This document shows positions 50,575 to 58,907 of a stretch of DNA of 64,000 bases, piece by piece. Under the pieces are notes generated by a model. It did not search any database. It was given only the letters and a program-made list of their open reading frames with translations, and had not been told where the DNA came from. Source of the DNA: CAZJYC01 sp964550165 (GTDB lineage: Bacteria; Acidobacteriota; Aminicenantia; Aminicenantales; Aminicenantaceae). Made by a program: the position numbers and the translations under genes. The first letter of the stretch is position 1. The number at the start of each line of letters is the position of its first letter. The stretch is from the NCBI GenBank assembly GCA_964550165.1, contig CAZJYC010000001.1, positions 1-64,000 on the forward strand, written 5' to 3'.

Positions 50575-53112
50575 TCAATATTCGAGCGATAAATTTTTCA
50601 TTTCATCGAACTGGAGATACTTATAGATATTATCTTGATGAGCAAGAATTTTTTCTTTGAAAATTGAGAAATAGTCTTTAGGCTCAGGAAGTCTGCCAGA
50701 AAGTGCGGCTATGGCGGCAAGCTCTGCCGATCCCAGGTAAACGCGTGCTCCGTCTCCCATTCGGTTGTCGAAATTGCGGGTGGAGGTCGAGATGATCGTA
50801 GTCCCAGGCCGAACTCTGGCCTGATTCCCCATGCATAACGAACAGCCGGGAATCTCTGTTCGCGCCCCGACGCTGGCGTAGATGGCGTAATAGCCTTCCC
50901 TCATCAACTGCGCCCGATCCATCTTCGTCGGTGGCGTGAGCCAGATTCGGGTGCCGAGATATCCTGCCCCCTCAAAAATATTGCCAGCCGCCCGAAAATG
51001 GCCGATGTTCGTCATGCAGGACCCGATGAAGATCTCATCAATCCTGTCCCCGGCAACTTCAGAAAGGAGCCTGACATCATCAGGGTCGTTGGGGCAGGCG
51101 ACGATCGGCTCTTGGATGTCCGAAAGGTCTATCTCCAGAACCGCTGCATAGTTTGCACTTTGATCAGCGCGGAGGAGAAAAGGATTCTCCAGCCACTTTT
51201 GGCAGGCATCAATCCTTCGCCGCAAGGCGTCTCGGTCCCTGTACCCATCCTCGATCATCTTCACCATCAGAGCGACGTTGCTCCGGAGATATTTGGCCAC
51301 ACTTTCCTCGCTGAGAGCGATTGTTCCCCCTGCAGCCGATCGTTCGGCAGTAGCGTTGGTGAGTTCGAAAGCCTGGTCCACGGTTAAGCCGGCCAGTCCC
51401 TCCATCTCGACGAGTCTGCTGTTGAAGACATTCTTCTTCCCTTCTTTGGCCACGGTCATCAGCCCTTCCTTGATGGCAAAATAGGGAATGGCGTTGACCA
51501 CATCTCGGAGCGTGATTCCTGGATTCAGCTTTCCCCGAAACCTCACCAAAACGGACTCAGGCATATCCAGGGGCATGAAGCCTAGGGTTCCGGCAAAAGC
51601 CACAAGCCCTGAGCCGGCCGGAAAACTCAGCCCTATCGGAAAACGCGTGTGAGAGTCGCCAGCCGTTCCCATCGTGTCCGGAACCAGGAAGCGGTTTATC
51701 CAGGAATGGATAACGCCGTCGCCAGGCCGGAGCGCCACTCCTTTTCTCTCCATGACAAACTGGGCAAGGGACTTATGCATCTTGACATCGGCGAGTTTGG
51801 GATAGGCTGCCGTATGACAGAAAGACTGCATGAAAAAATCAGACTGAAATTCCATACAGGCCAGCTCTTTAAGCTCGTCGGCGGTCATCGGCCCTGTTGT
51901 ATCCTGGGAGCCAACCGTGGTCATCCGCGGCTCACAGGCTGCGCCAGGCAAAATTCCCTCTTTTCCGCAGGCTTTGCCCACAATCTTCTGAGCGAGAGAA
52001 TATCCCTGTCCTTTTTTCGGAGAGGAACTTTTCAGGGTTTTGAAGAAATCGGCCTCAGGCATTCCGAGGGCTTTACGGGCTTTGGCTGTTAAAGAACGTC
52101 CAATGATCAAAGAGAGACGACCTCCTGCCCGGAATTCATCCAGGATAGTCTCGGGTTTAAACTCAAAAGAGGCGATGGTTTGCCCGGCCTCGTTCAAGAT
52201 TTTTCCAGATTTGGTGTCGATGATGATCGTATTGCCTGTCTTCATCTTGATCACATCGCACACAATCGGCAGGCCGCCGGAGTCCTCCACGGTGTTGAAA
52301 AAGATCGGGGCGATCAAGCCGCCAACAACAACACCTCCCCGCCGTTTATTCGGAACAAAGGGTATGTCCTCTCCGATGTGCCACAACAAGGAGTTTGTTG
52401 CTGACTTCCTGGATGAACCCGTTCCGACCACATCCCCGACAAAGGCGACCCGATGTCCTTGCTCACGCAAATTCTTGATGGCTTCGATGCCACCGGGAAA
52501 GCGTGTCTCTCCCATAGAGAGGGCATGGAAGGGAATATCCGGCCTGCTCCAGGCATGTTTTGCCGGAGAGAGGTCATCGGTGTTCGTCTCTCCTTCGACC
52601 TTAAAAACCTTGAGCCGAATCTTTTCAGGAAGGCCAGGTCTGGAGAGGAACCATTCTCCATCAGCCCAGGATTCCAGGACTTCCTTGGCATAGGAATTCC
52701 GCCTGGCGAGTTCCACGGCCTTTTCGAAAGCTCCGTAGACAAGAATGGTTTGCTTCAAGGCCTTTGCCGCATCATCCGCAAGCTCTTTGTCCCTTAGAAA
52801 AGAAATGAGCGGCTCAACATTGTAGCCGCCGAGCATCGTGCCCAGCAAGAAAACCGCTTTCTTCTTAGAGATGAGAGGAGAAGAGATCTCGCCTCGGGCG
52901 ACTTTTGTCAGCCATTCGGCTTTAACCCCTGCCGCCGGGTCAACTCCGGGTGAGACACGGCTCTCGATAAGGTCTGAAAGAAGTTCTTCTTGACCCTTAG
53001 GCGGTTTTTCGAGAAGCTGGCATACCTCTGCGGTCTGTTCCGGATTGAGCGGCAAAGGAGGAATCCCCAGCTCTTTTCGTTCAGATTCCTGTTTGAAATA
53101 GGATTCTAACAT
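50575..53112 (-). CDS. acnB: Aconitate hydratase B
   Basis: An 845-residue [4Fe-4S] enzyme converting citrate to isocitrate through cis-aconitate. The AcnB arrangement is seen: an N-terminal HEAT-like domain (about 1-150), then the swivel domain (about 165-350), then the catalytic domains. Cluster cysteines are in the LACMEF region-following HT segment, SCMTNIGHF and GCSLCMGNQ. AcnB can also bind RNA in iron-poor cells. It is divergent from the idh gene; repeat copy 5 lies between the two promoters. Confidence 0.95.
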   Translation of the reverse strand: MLESYFKQESERKELGIPPLPLNPEQTAEVCQLLEKPPKGQEELLSDLIESRVSPGVDPAAGVKAEWLTKVARGEISSPLISKKKAVFLLGTMLGGYNVEPLISFLRDKELADDAAKALKQTILVYGAFEKAVELARRNSYAKEVLESWADGEWFLSRPGLPEKIRLKVFKVEGETNTDDLSPAKHAWSRPDIPFHALSMGETRFPGGIEAIKNLREQGHRVAFVGDVVGTGSSRKSATNSLLWHIGEDIPFVPNKRRGGVVVGGLIAPIFFNTVEDSGGLPIVCDVIKMKTGNTIIIDTKSGKILNEAGQTIASFEFKPETILDEFRAGGRLSLIIGRSLTAKARKALGMPEADFFKTLKSSSPKKGQGYSLAQKIVGKACGKEGILPGAACEPRMTTVGSQDTTGPMTADELKELACMEFQSDFFMQSFCHTAAYPKLADVKMHKSLAQFVMERKGVALRPGDGVIHSWINRFLVPDTMGTAGDSHTRFPIGLSFPAGSGLVAFAGTLGFMPLDMPESVLVRFRGKLNPGITLRDVVNAIPYFAIKEGLMTVAKEGKKNVFNSRLVEMEGLAGLTVDQAFELTNATAERSAAGGTIALSEESVAKYLRSNVALMVKMIEDGYRDRDALRRRIDACQKWLENPFLLRADQSANYAAVLEIDLSDIQEPIVACPNDPDDVRLLSEVAGDRIDEIFIGSCMTNIGHFRAAGNIFEGAGYLGTRIWLTPPTKMDRAQLMREGYYAIYASVGARTEIPGCSLCMGNQARVRPGTTIISTSTRNFDNRMGDGARVYLGSAELAAIAALSGRLPEPKDYFSIFKEKILAHQDNIYKYLQFDEMKNLSLEY

Positions 53113-53175
53113 CGTCTTAACTCCGTTGTTTATGAAATTTGAGGGATTTTCATCCTTCTCAAAGGATAGGCTGTT

Positions 53176-53204
53176 AATATATACCAGGAGTCAAAAAAGT
53201 TCAA
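53176..53204 (-). promoter_or_regulatory. Promoter of acnB
   Basis: On the minus strand TTGAAC and TATATT are separated by 17 nt. The -35 box overlaps the left target-site repeat of copy 5 and lies 5 nt from the element. Confidence 0.55.
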
Positions 53205-53209
53205 ACGAG

Positions 53210-53393
53210 GAAGCATCTTTTTTTCCGTGATGAGAAAAGAGATTTGATAGAGTGAGGAAGGGAGGCGCTGGTTTCCGTCCCTCCGAAGCCCATGGTGGTG
53301 GGTGGGAGGGTCTTTGGCGAGGAGGGATAGAAACCAGCACTGTTAGAGTTGGCTTTTATCATCATAGGCGATCACGGAAAAAAAGATAGTTAC
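53210..53393 (+). mobile_element. Palindromic insertion element, copy 5 (184 bp)
   Basis: Full copy in the common orientation. The right terminus reads GATAGTTAC instead of GATGCTTAC. Flanks TTCAAACGAG (53200-53209) and TTCAAACAAT (53394-53403) match at 8 of 10, with the first seven identical. It sits between the divergent acnB and idh promoters, 5 nt and 16 nt from their -35 boxes. Confidence 0.87.
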
Positions 53394-53409
53394 TTCAAAC
53401 AATATTGTG

Positions 53410-53436
53410 TTGATTTTCATCATAAAAAATTATAAT
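53410..53436 (+). promoter_or_regulatory. Promoter of the idh gene
   Basis: TTGATT and a perfect TATAAT are separated by 15 nt, a short spacer. The -35 starts 16 nt after repeat copy 5 and the -10 ends 52 bp before the idh ATG. Confidence 0.5.
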
Positions 53437-53488
53437 ATTCTTTCTCCATTTTGATTCAAATATTTTTAATTGTGAGGGAGGCATAATC

Positions 53489-54685
53489 ATGGATTATACC
53501 GCAATCGAGAAGGCCAAGGAGCATTTCGGCCAGATTCTCGAAGAGCAGATCAAGCGTGTCGAGATGATGAAAAAAGCGGCAGACTGGATCGACTATTCCA
53601 AGCTCAAGCCGATCATCATCGGCATCATTGGCGGAGATGGAATCGGCCCTTACATCGCCAAAGAAGCGCGAAGAATTCTGGAGTTTATGCTCAAGGATGA
53701 AGCCAAAAAAGGAAAAATCGAATTACGGAATGTTGAAGGCCTAACGATCGAAAACCGCTCGGCCCGCAACAAGTCTATACCGGATGATGTCCTGGATGAG
53801 ATCAAAAAATGTCACGTCACTCTCAAGGGCCCGACGACAACGCCCAGAAAAGGAGACCCCTGGCCCAATATCGAAAGCTGCAATGTGGCCATGAGACGCT
53901 ATCTGGACCTTTTTGCCAATGTCAGGCCGGTCAAAGTCCCAAAAGAGGGCATTGACTGGATCTTCTTCCGAGAAAACACCGAAGGCGCCTATGTCCTCGG
54001 CAGCAAGGGAATCGGCGTTACCGATGATTTGGCCTTCGATTTTGCCGTAACCACATCGCAAGGAGCAGAGCGGATTATCCGTCTGGCTTTCGAGTATGCG
54101 AGGAAAAACAAGATCAATCGAGTGACACTTGTCACCAAGGCCAACGTGATCAAGACAACGGACGGAAAGTTTTTAGAAATCGGCTACCACATAGCCAAAG
54201 AATATCCGGAGATTGTCTGCGATGATTGGTACATCGATATCATGACTGCCAAGCTCGTCGATCCCAAGCGCCGGACTGAGTTCAAGGTCTTTGCTCTTCC
54301 CAACCTCTACGGAGATATTTTGACCGATGAGGCTGCCGAATTCCAGGGAGGAGTGGGAACAGCGGGAAGCGCCAACATCGGAAAACAGTACGCCATGTTC
54401 GAGGCCATTCATGGCTCCGGGCCACGCATGGTCAGAGAAGGAAGGGCCATCTATGCTGACCCGGCCAGTATGATCCGGGCGGCAGCCATGCTGCTCAACC
54501 ATATCGGCTATCCTGAAAGGGGAAAGAATCTGGAAATGGCCCTGGACATCTGCGGGCAATACGAGAAAAAGCTGGTTGTCACCGGCCGCGACACCGGGGC
54601 AACCGGGACAGCCTTTGCCGATTATCTCATGGAAACTCTTCAAGACCCGAAGCTCAAGGAGCGCTGGAAAAAATACACCCAGTAA
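53489..54685 (+). CDS. Isocitrate/isopropylmalate dehydrogenase family protein, probable NAD(P)-isocitrate dehydrogenase
   Basis: A 398-residue beta-decarboxylating dehydrogenase. The GDGIGP motif, the arginine-rich substrate segment (ESCNVAMRRYLDLFANVRPVK, in part) and the metal-binding aspartates in NLYGDILTDEAAEFQGG are intact. The FRENTEG motif is typical of isocitrate dehydrogenases. Its position between acnB and mdh supports the isocitrate role over isopropylmalate. An unusual 45-residue N-terminal helical extension precedes the first strand. Confidence 0.88.
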   Translation: MDYTAIEKAKEHFGQILEEQIKRVEMMKKAADWIDYSKLKPIIIGIIGGDGIGPYIAKEARRILEFMLKDEAKKGKIELRNVEGLTIENRSARNKSIPDDVLDEIKKCHVTLKGPTTTPRKGDPWPNIESCNVAMRRYLDLFANVRPVKVPKEGIDWIFFRENTEGAYVLGSKGIGVTDDLAFDFAVTTSQGAERIIRLAFEYARKNKINRVTLVTKANVIKTTDGKFLEIGYHIAKEYPEIVCDDWYIDIMTAKLVDPKRRTEFKVFALPNLYGDILTDEAAEFQGGVGTAGSANIGKQYAMFEAIHGSGPRMVREGRAIYADPASMIRAAAMLLNHIGYPERGKNLEMALDICGQYEKKLVVTGRDTGATGTAFADYLMETLQDPKLKERWKKYTQ

Positions 54686-54844
54686 GCTTGATTGAGTTCT
54701 CAGGGCTGGACTGTTCCTTCGGCACATCTGGTCAAGAATAGTCGGAGGGTAAGGAGCAAGGGAACGGTCAGGAAAGATTAAGGAAAGGGAAAAATTTAAA
54801 ACCATTAGAGGTATTACCTAACTCAATTAACAGGAGGTTTAATT

Positions 54845-55771
54845 ATGAGAAAAAAAATATCAGTGATTGGCGCCGGCCATGTTGGAGAAGTCACAGCGTT
54901 TGCGATTGCTGAAAAAGAATTGGGCGATGTTGTGCTGCTGGATATCGTCGAAGACATGCCGATCGGAAAGGGCTTGGATATCCGCCAGGGCGGACCCGTC
55001 GGCAAGTACGACACCCACGTTACCGGCACAAACTCTTATGAAGACACGGCCAATTCTGATATCGTTGTCATCACCGCTGGAATTCCGCGCAAACCAGGAA
55101 TGAGCCGTGATGAGTTGGTCGGAACAAATTTCGGAATCGTCAAGGGAGTGACCGAGCAAGTCGTCAAGCACTCGCCCAAGGCCATGCTGCTCGTTGTCTC
55201 CAACCCTCTTGACGCCATGGTCTACACAGCCTACAAAATCAGCAAATTCCCCAAAAACAGGGTCTTCGGTATGGCTGGAATTCTGGATACGACCCGCTTC
55301 AGGACCTTTATTTCCATGGAACTCAAGGTTTCGGTGGAAAGCATCCAGGCTCTGGTTCTGGGAGGCCATGGAGACACCATGGTTCCCGTCGCCAGATACA
55401 CAACCATCGCAGGTATTCCTCTCTCTCATTTCCTGCCGAAGGACAAAATTGACGCCATCGTCGACAGGACGAGAGGCGGCGGCGGGGAAATCGTCAAGTA
55501 CCTGAAAACAGGAAGCGCCTACTACGCTCCCTCTCTGGCTATCACAGAAATGGTCGAATCCATCGTCAAAGACAAGAAGAAGATTCTGCCCTGCGCAGCC
55601 TATCTTGAGGGTGAATACGGCATTAAAAACCTCTATTTCGGCGTTCCTGTCAAACTGGGTGCCGGCGGAGTTGAGGAAATCATCGAGATCGATTTGACCA
55701 ATGAAGAAAAAGAGATGATCAAGAAGTCAGAAGCTGCGGTCCGTGTCGTCGTCGACTTGCTGAAATTCTAA
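54845..55771 (+). CDS. mdh: Malate dehydrogenase
   Basis: An LDH-like, tetrameric-type malate dehydrogenase of 308 residues oxidising malate to oxaloacetate with NAD. The nucleotide motif GAGHVGEVTA is at residues 9-18. The substrate loop PRKPGMSRDEL has the MDH-type arginine before GM, and the catalytic histidine is in LGGHGDTMV. It lies 4 bp before the fumarase subunit gene. CAGGAGG precedes the start. Confidence 0.94.
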   Translation: MRKKISVIGAGHVGEVTAFAIAEKELGDVVLLDIVEDMPIGKGLDIRQGGPVGKYDTHVTGTNSYEDTANSDIVVITAGIPRKPGMSRDELVGTNFGIVKGVTEQVVKHSPKAMLLVVSNPLDAMVYTAYKISKFPKNRVFGMAGILDTTRFRTFISMELKVSVESIQALVLGGHGDTMVPVARYTTIAGIPLSHFLPKDKIDAIVDRTRGGGGEIVKYLKTGSAYYAPSLAITEMVESIVKDKKKILPCAAYLEGEYGIKNLYFGVPVKLGAGGVEEIIEIDLTNEEKEMIKKSEAAVRVVVDLLKF

Positions 55772-55775
55772 GACA

Positions 55776-56330
55776 ATGGCCGAACACAGAATTCAGACGC
55801 CTGTTTCCGATGAAATCATAGCCAAACTCCGGGCTGGAGACAAAGTCTTTATCACCGGATACCTTTACACAGGCAGAGACTCAGCCCACAAAAAGCTGAT
55901 CGATCTCGTCAAGGAAGGCAAGAACCTGCCTATCGATCTGAAAGGACAGTTTATATACTATGTTGGTCCTACCCCTGCGCGTCCTGGAAAGGCCATCGGC
56001 TCTGCAGGCCCGACCACGAGCTACCGTATGGATTCCTATACGCCCACACTCCACTCGTTAGGCCTCAAGGGAACGATCGGAAAAGGCTCGCGCAGTGAAG
56101 AAGTCAAAGATTCCCTGAAGAAGCACAAAGCTGTCTATCTCGCTTCAGTCGGGGGTGCCGGGGCTCTAATCTCCAAGAGTATCGAAGGCTCTGAAGTCAT
56201 TGCCTATCCCGAATTGGGCCCAGAAGCCATTCGCAGGGTGAAGGTCAAAGGTTTTCCCTGCATCGTCATCAACGATATGTACGGCGGCGACCTTTACGAG
56301 GAAGGAAAGAAGAAGTACCGGAAAGAATAA
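55776..56330 (+). CDS. Class I fumarate hydratase, C-terminal (beta) subunit
   Basis: A 184-residue beta subunit of an iron-sulfur fumarase. The family pattern VFITGYLYTGRDSAHKKL and the YVGPTPARPGKAIGSAGPTTSYRMD segment are intact. In two-subunit fumarases the alpha subunit, which holds the [4Fe-4S] cluster, usually lies directly upstream; here mdh is upstream and no alpha gene is in the window. So the partner must be elsewhere in the genome. Confidence 0.9.
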   Translation: MAEHRIQTPVSDEIIAKLRAGDKVFITGYLYTGRDSAHKKLIDLVKEGKNLPIDLKGQFIYYVGPTPARPGKAIGSAGPTTSYRMDSYTPTLHSLGLKGTIGKGSRSEEVKDSLKKHKAVYLASVGGAGALISKSIEGSEVIAYPELGPEAIRRVKVKGFPCIVINDMYGGDLYEEGKKKYRKE

Positions 56331-56439
56331 AAAGTTAAAAAGTCATCGGTCAGGCTTGTGTTTGCTTAGCCCAAGAAGCTGAAGACTTTTGCTTAAAACT
56401 GTCTAAAACTCAAATTATCTTCTAAAAAGGATTTGCACC

Positions 56440-57600
56440 ATGAAAATTCACGAATACCAAGCCAAAAAAATTCTCAGCCAGTTCGGTGTTCAAATTCCGC
56501 AGGGAGATGTGACAGACAGCCTTTTCAAGGCCCGGGAAATCGCGGAAAAAATCGGCCCAAAGGTTGTGCTCAAGGCTCAGGTCCATGCTGGAGGAAGGGG
56601 AAAAGGAGGAGGGATCAAGCTGGCCAACAATCCAGAAGAAGCAGAAAAAATTGCCAAGCAAATGATTGGAATGACGCTGGTCACTCACCAAACCGGACCA
56701 GAGGGTAAATTGGTGAAGAGAATCCTTGTCGAAGAAGCGCTCGATATCGGCCGCGAGCTTTATCTGGGAATCGTCATCGACCGCGCCAGCGAAGCTCCTG
56801 TGGTCATGGCTTCTTCCGAGGGCGGGGTTGAGATTGAAAAAGTCGCTGCGGAAACGCCCGAACTCATCTTCAAAGAATATGTCAACCCAGCCACAGGATT
56901 TCTCCCCTTTCAGGCCAGGAATCTGGCCTTTAAGCTCGGGCTTCAAGGAGAAACGTTCAAACAGGGCATCAGATTCATCACCAGCCTCTATAAGGCTTTT
57001 GAAAGCACGGACGCCTCGCTGGCGGAAATCAATCCCTTGCTCATCACCAAGCAGGGAAAGGTTCTTGCCCTGGACGCCAAGATGAATTTCGACGACAATG
57101 CCCTCCCCCGCCATCCAGAAATCCAGGAAATGCGTGACCTGAATGAGGAATCACCCTTAGAGGTCGAAGCGTCCAGACACAACCTGAACTATATCAAGCT
57201 GGACGGAAACGTAGGCTGCATGGTCAACGGAGCAGGTTTGGCCATGGCGACCATGGATATCATCATGCATTCAGGCGGAATGCCGGCAAACTTTCTCGAT
57301 GTCGGCGGCGGCGTCTCGGAAGAAGCGGTCAAGAACGCCTTCAAGATTCTGGTTTCGGATAAAGACGTCAAAGCCGCTTTGATCAATATCTTCGGGGGTA
57401 TTGTCCGTTGCGATTTGGTGGCCAACGGCATCGTCAAGGCAGCCAAGGAAGTGGGCCTCAACGTTCCGATGGTGGTTCGACTGGAAGGAACAAACGTGGA
57501 GCTCGGAAAAAAGATACTGTCAGAATCCGGACTTTCCTTTCACACCGCAGAGACGATGAAAGAAGCGGCAGAAAAGGTTGTTCCTCTTGCCAAAAAATAA
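56440..57600 (+). CDS. sucC: Succinyl-CoA synthetase, beta subunit
   Basis: An ATP-grasp subunit of 386 residues. It opens with the family pattern (MKIHEYQAKKILSQFGV), has the nucleotide-binding KAQVHAGGRGKGGGI and the C-terminal FGGIVRCDLVANGI power-helix segment. It forms the ligase that converts succinyl-CoA plus ADP to succinate, CoA and ATP. It is 19 bp upstream of sucD. Confidence 0.96.
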   Translation: MKIHEYQAKKILSQFGVQIPQGDVTDSLFKAREIAEKIGPKVVLKAQVHAGGRGKGGGIKLANNPEEAEKIAKQMIGMTLVTHQTGPEGKLVKRILVEEALDIGRELYLGIVIDRASEAPVVMASSEGGVEIEKVAAETPELIFKEYVNPATGFLPFQARNLAFKLGLQGETFKQGIRFITSLYKAFESTDASLAEINPLLITKQGKVLALDAKMNFDDNALPRHPEIQEMRDLNEESPLEVEASRHNLNYIKLDGNVGCMVNGAGLAMATMDIIMHSGGMPANFLDVGGGVSEEAVKNAFKILVSDKDVKAALINIFGGIVRCDLVANGIVKAAKEVGLNVPMVVRLEGTNVELGKKILSESGLSFHTAETMKEAAEKVVPLAKK

Positions 57601-57619
57601 CAGATGAAAGGAGTGGACA

Positions 57620-58489
57620 ATGAGTATCATCGTTGACGAAAAGACACGCGTCGTCGTTCAGGGAATCACAGGGGGAGAAGGAACTTTCCACACCCAAAAA
57701 ATGCAGGAGTACGGGACCAAAGTCGTGGCTGGCGTGACTCCTGGAAAGGGAGGGACAACACACCTGGGAGTGCCAGTCTTCAACACGGTGGCAGAAGCCG
57801 TAGAAAAGGAGGGAGCCAATGCCTCAGCCATATTTGTCCCGGCTTTTTTCGCCGCTGACGCGATTATGGAGGCTGCGGGCGCCGGAATTCGCTGCATCGT
57901 CTGCATCACCGAAGGCATCCCGACTTTTGACATGATCAAAGCCAAGACATTCCTCAAAGGAAAAGGCTGTTACCTCATCGGCCCGAATACACCGGGCATC
58001 ATTTCCCCTGGAAAATGCAAGATCGGGATCATGCCCGGCCATATTCATACTCCCGGAACCGTGGGAATCATCTCGCGTTCCGGAACGCTAACTTACGAAG
58101 CCGTCGACCAGGTGACCAAGCTGGGATATGGGCAATCGACGGCCATCGGCATCGGCGGTGACCCCGTTGTTGGCCTTAACTTTGTCGACCTTCTCAAGCT
58201 CTTCAAAGTCGACAAAGGCACAGAGGCTGTCATTCTCATCGGCGAGATCGGCGGCACGGCCGAAGAAGAAGCGGCGGAATACGTCAAGAAGGAATTTTCA
58301 AAGCCGGTGGTCAGCTTCATCGCCGGCCAGACCGCTCCTCCTGGGAGGCGGATGGGCCATGCCGGCGCCATCATCGCCGGCGGAAAAGGCACAGCCAAGG
58401 AAAAAATGGAGGCTCTGGAGGAGGCTGGGGTTCTTGTGGCCAAGAGTCCTGCTGAAATCGGGCAAAGAGTGAAAAAGGCGCTGGGCTGA
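57620..58489 (+). CDS. sucD: Succinyl-CoA synthetase, alpha subunit
   Basis: A 289-residue CoA-binding subunit. The CoA site GITGGEGTFHT, the PGIISP segment and the phosphorylated active-site histidine His247 in MGHAGAI are present. With sucC it forms the complete ligase, next to mdh and fumarase. An AAAGGAG motif precedes the ATG. Confidence 0.96.
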   Translation: MSIIVDEKTRVVVQGITGGEGTFHTQKMQEYGTKVVAGVTPGKGGTTHLGVPVFNTVAEAVEKEGANASAIFVPAFFAADAIMEAAGAGIRCIVCITEGIPTFDMIKAKTFLKGKGCYLIGPNTPGIISPGKCKIGIMPGHIHTPGTVGIISRSGTLTYEAVDQVTKLGYGQSTAIGIGGDPVVGLNFVDLLKLFKVDKGTEAVILIGEIGGTAEEEAAEYVKKEFSKPVVSFIAGQTAPPGRRMGHAGAIIAGGKGTAKEKMEALEEAGVLVAKSPAEIGQRVKKALG

Positions 58490-58907
58490 TCAAGAATCTG
58501 CCATTCATAGATTGAAATTACTGTATAAACGTAATGTTTCATGTGTTATCGCGGGGAGGAGCCGAAGCCGCGAGCGGAGCGTGGCGGGAAGTGAGGTGGC
58601 GATCCAATATAAACTAACCGAATCTCTTGCATCTTGTGTGGGTGAAGGAGATATGGGTAACAAAAAGCCTCTCAGAGATGGCCGAAGCGACCATTGAAGG
58701 TTTAGCCTTCCCGAGCTGCCCTTCGAGGGAACCGGGCCCTGCCGGGCGGCGAGGATGTCTGAGCGGAGCGAGTTCCGCAGCCGCCGAGAAGGGCTACGAG
58801 GGAACGGCGTTAAAAACCTGAAGCGGAGCGAGGCCTCTCTGCAGAGGCTTTTAAATGAGCCACACAAAATGGAAGAAAGCCAACTAATCTTGTTTAAGGA
58901 GGGACTC
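58490..58907. other. GC-rich structured intergenic region with short repeats
   Basis: About 420 bp, clearly richer in G+C than both neighbours. The 10-mer GAGCGGAGCG occurs at 58572 and 58761, and AAGCGGAGCG at 58821. Small hairpins are visible, such as GCGGA/TCCGC near 58764-58779 and GCCTCT/AGAGGC at 58833-58848 followed by TTTT. Short frames here have no recognisable product. It may be a dispersed repeat or a structured RNA; I cannot decide. Confidence 0.45.

Noticed and set aside
58755..58907. Longer N-terminus for the MBL hydrolase
   Set aside because: The extra 51 residues come from the GC-rich repeat and would precede the signal peptide; the internal ATG has a perfect ribosome-binding site.
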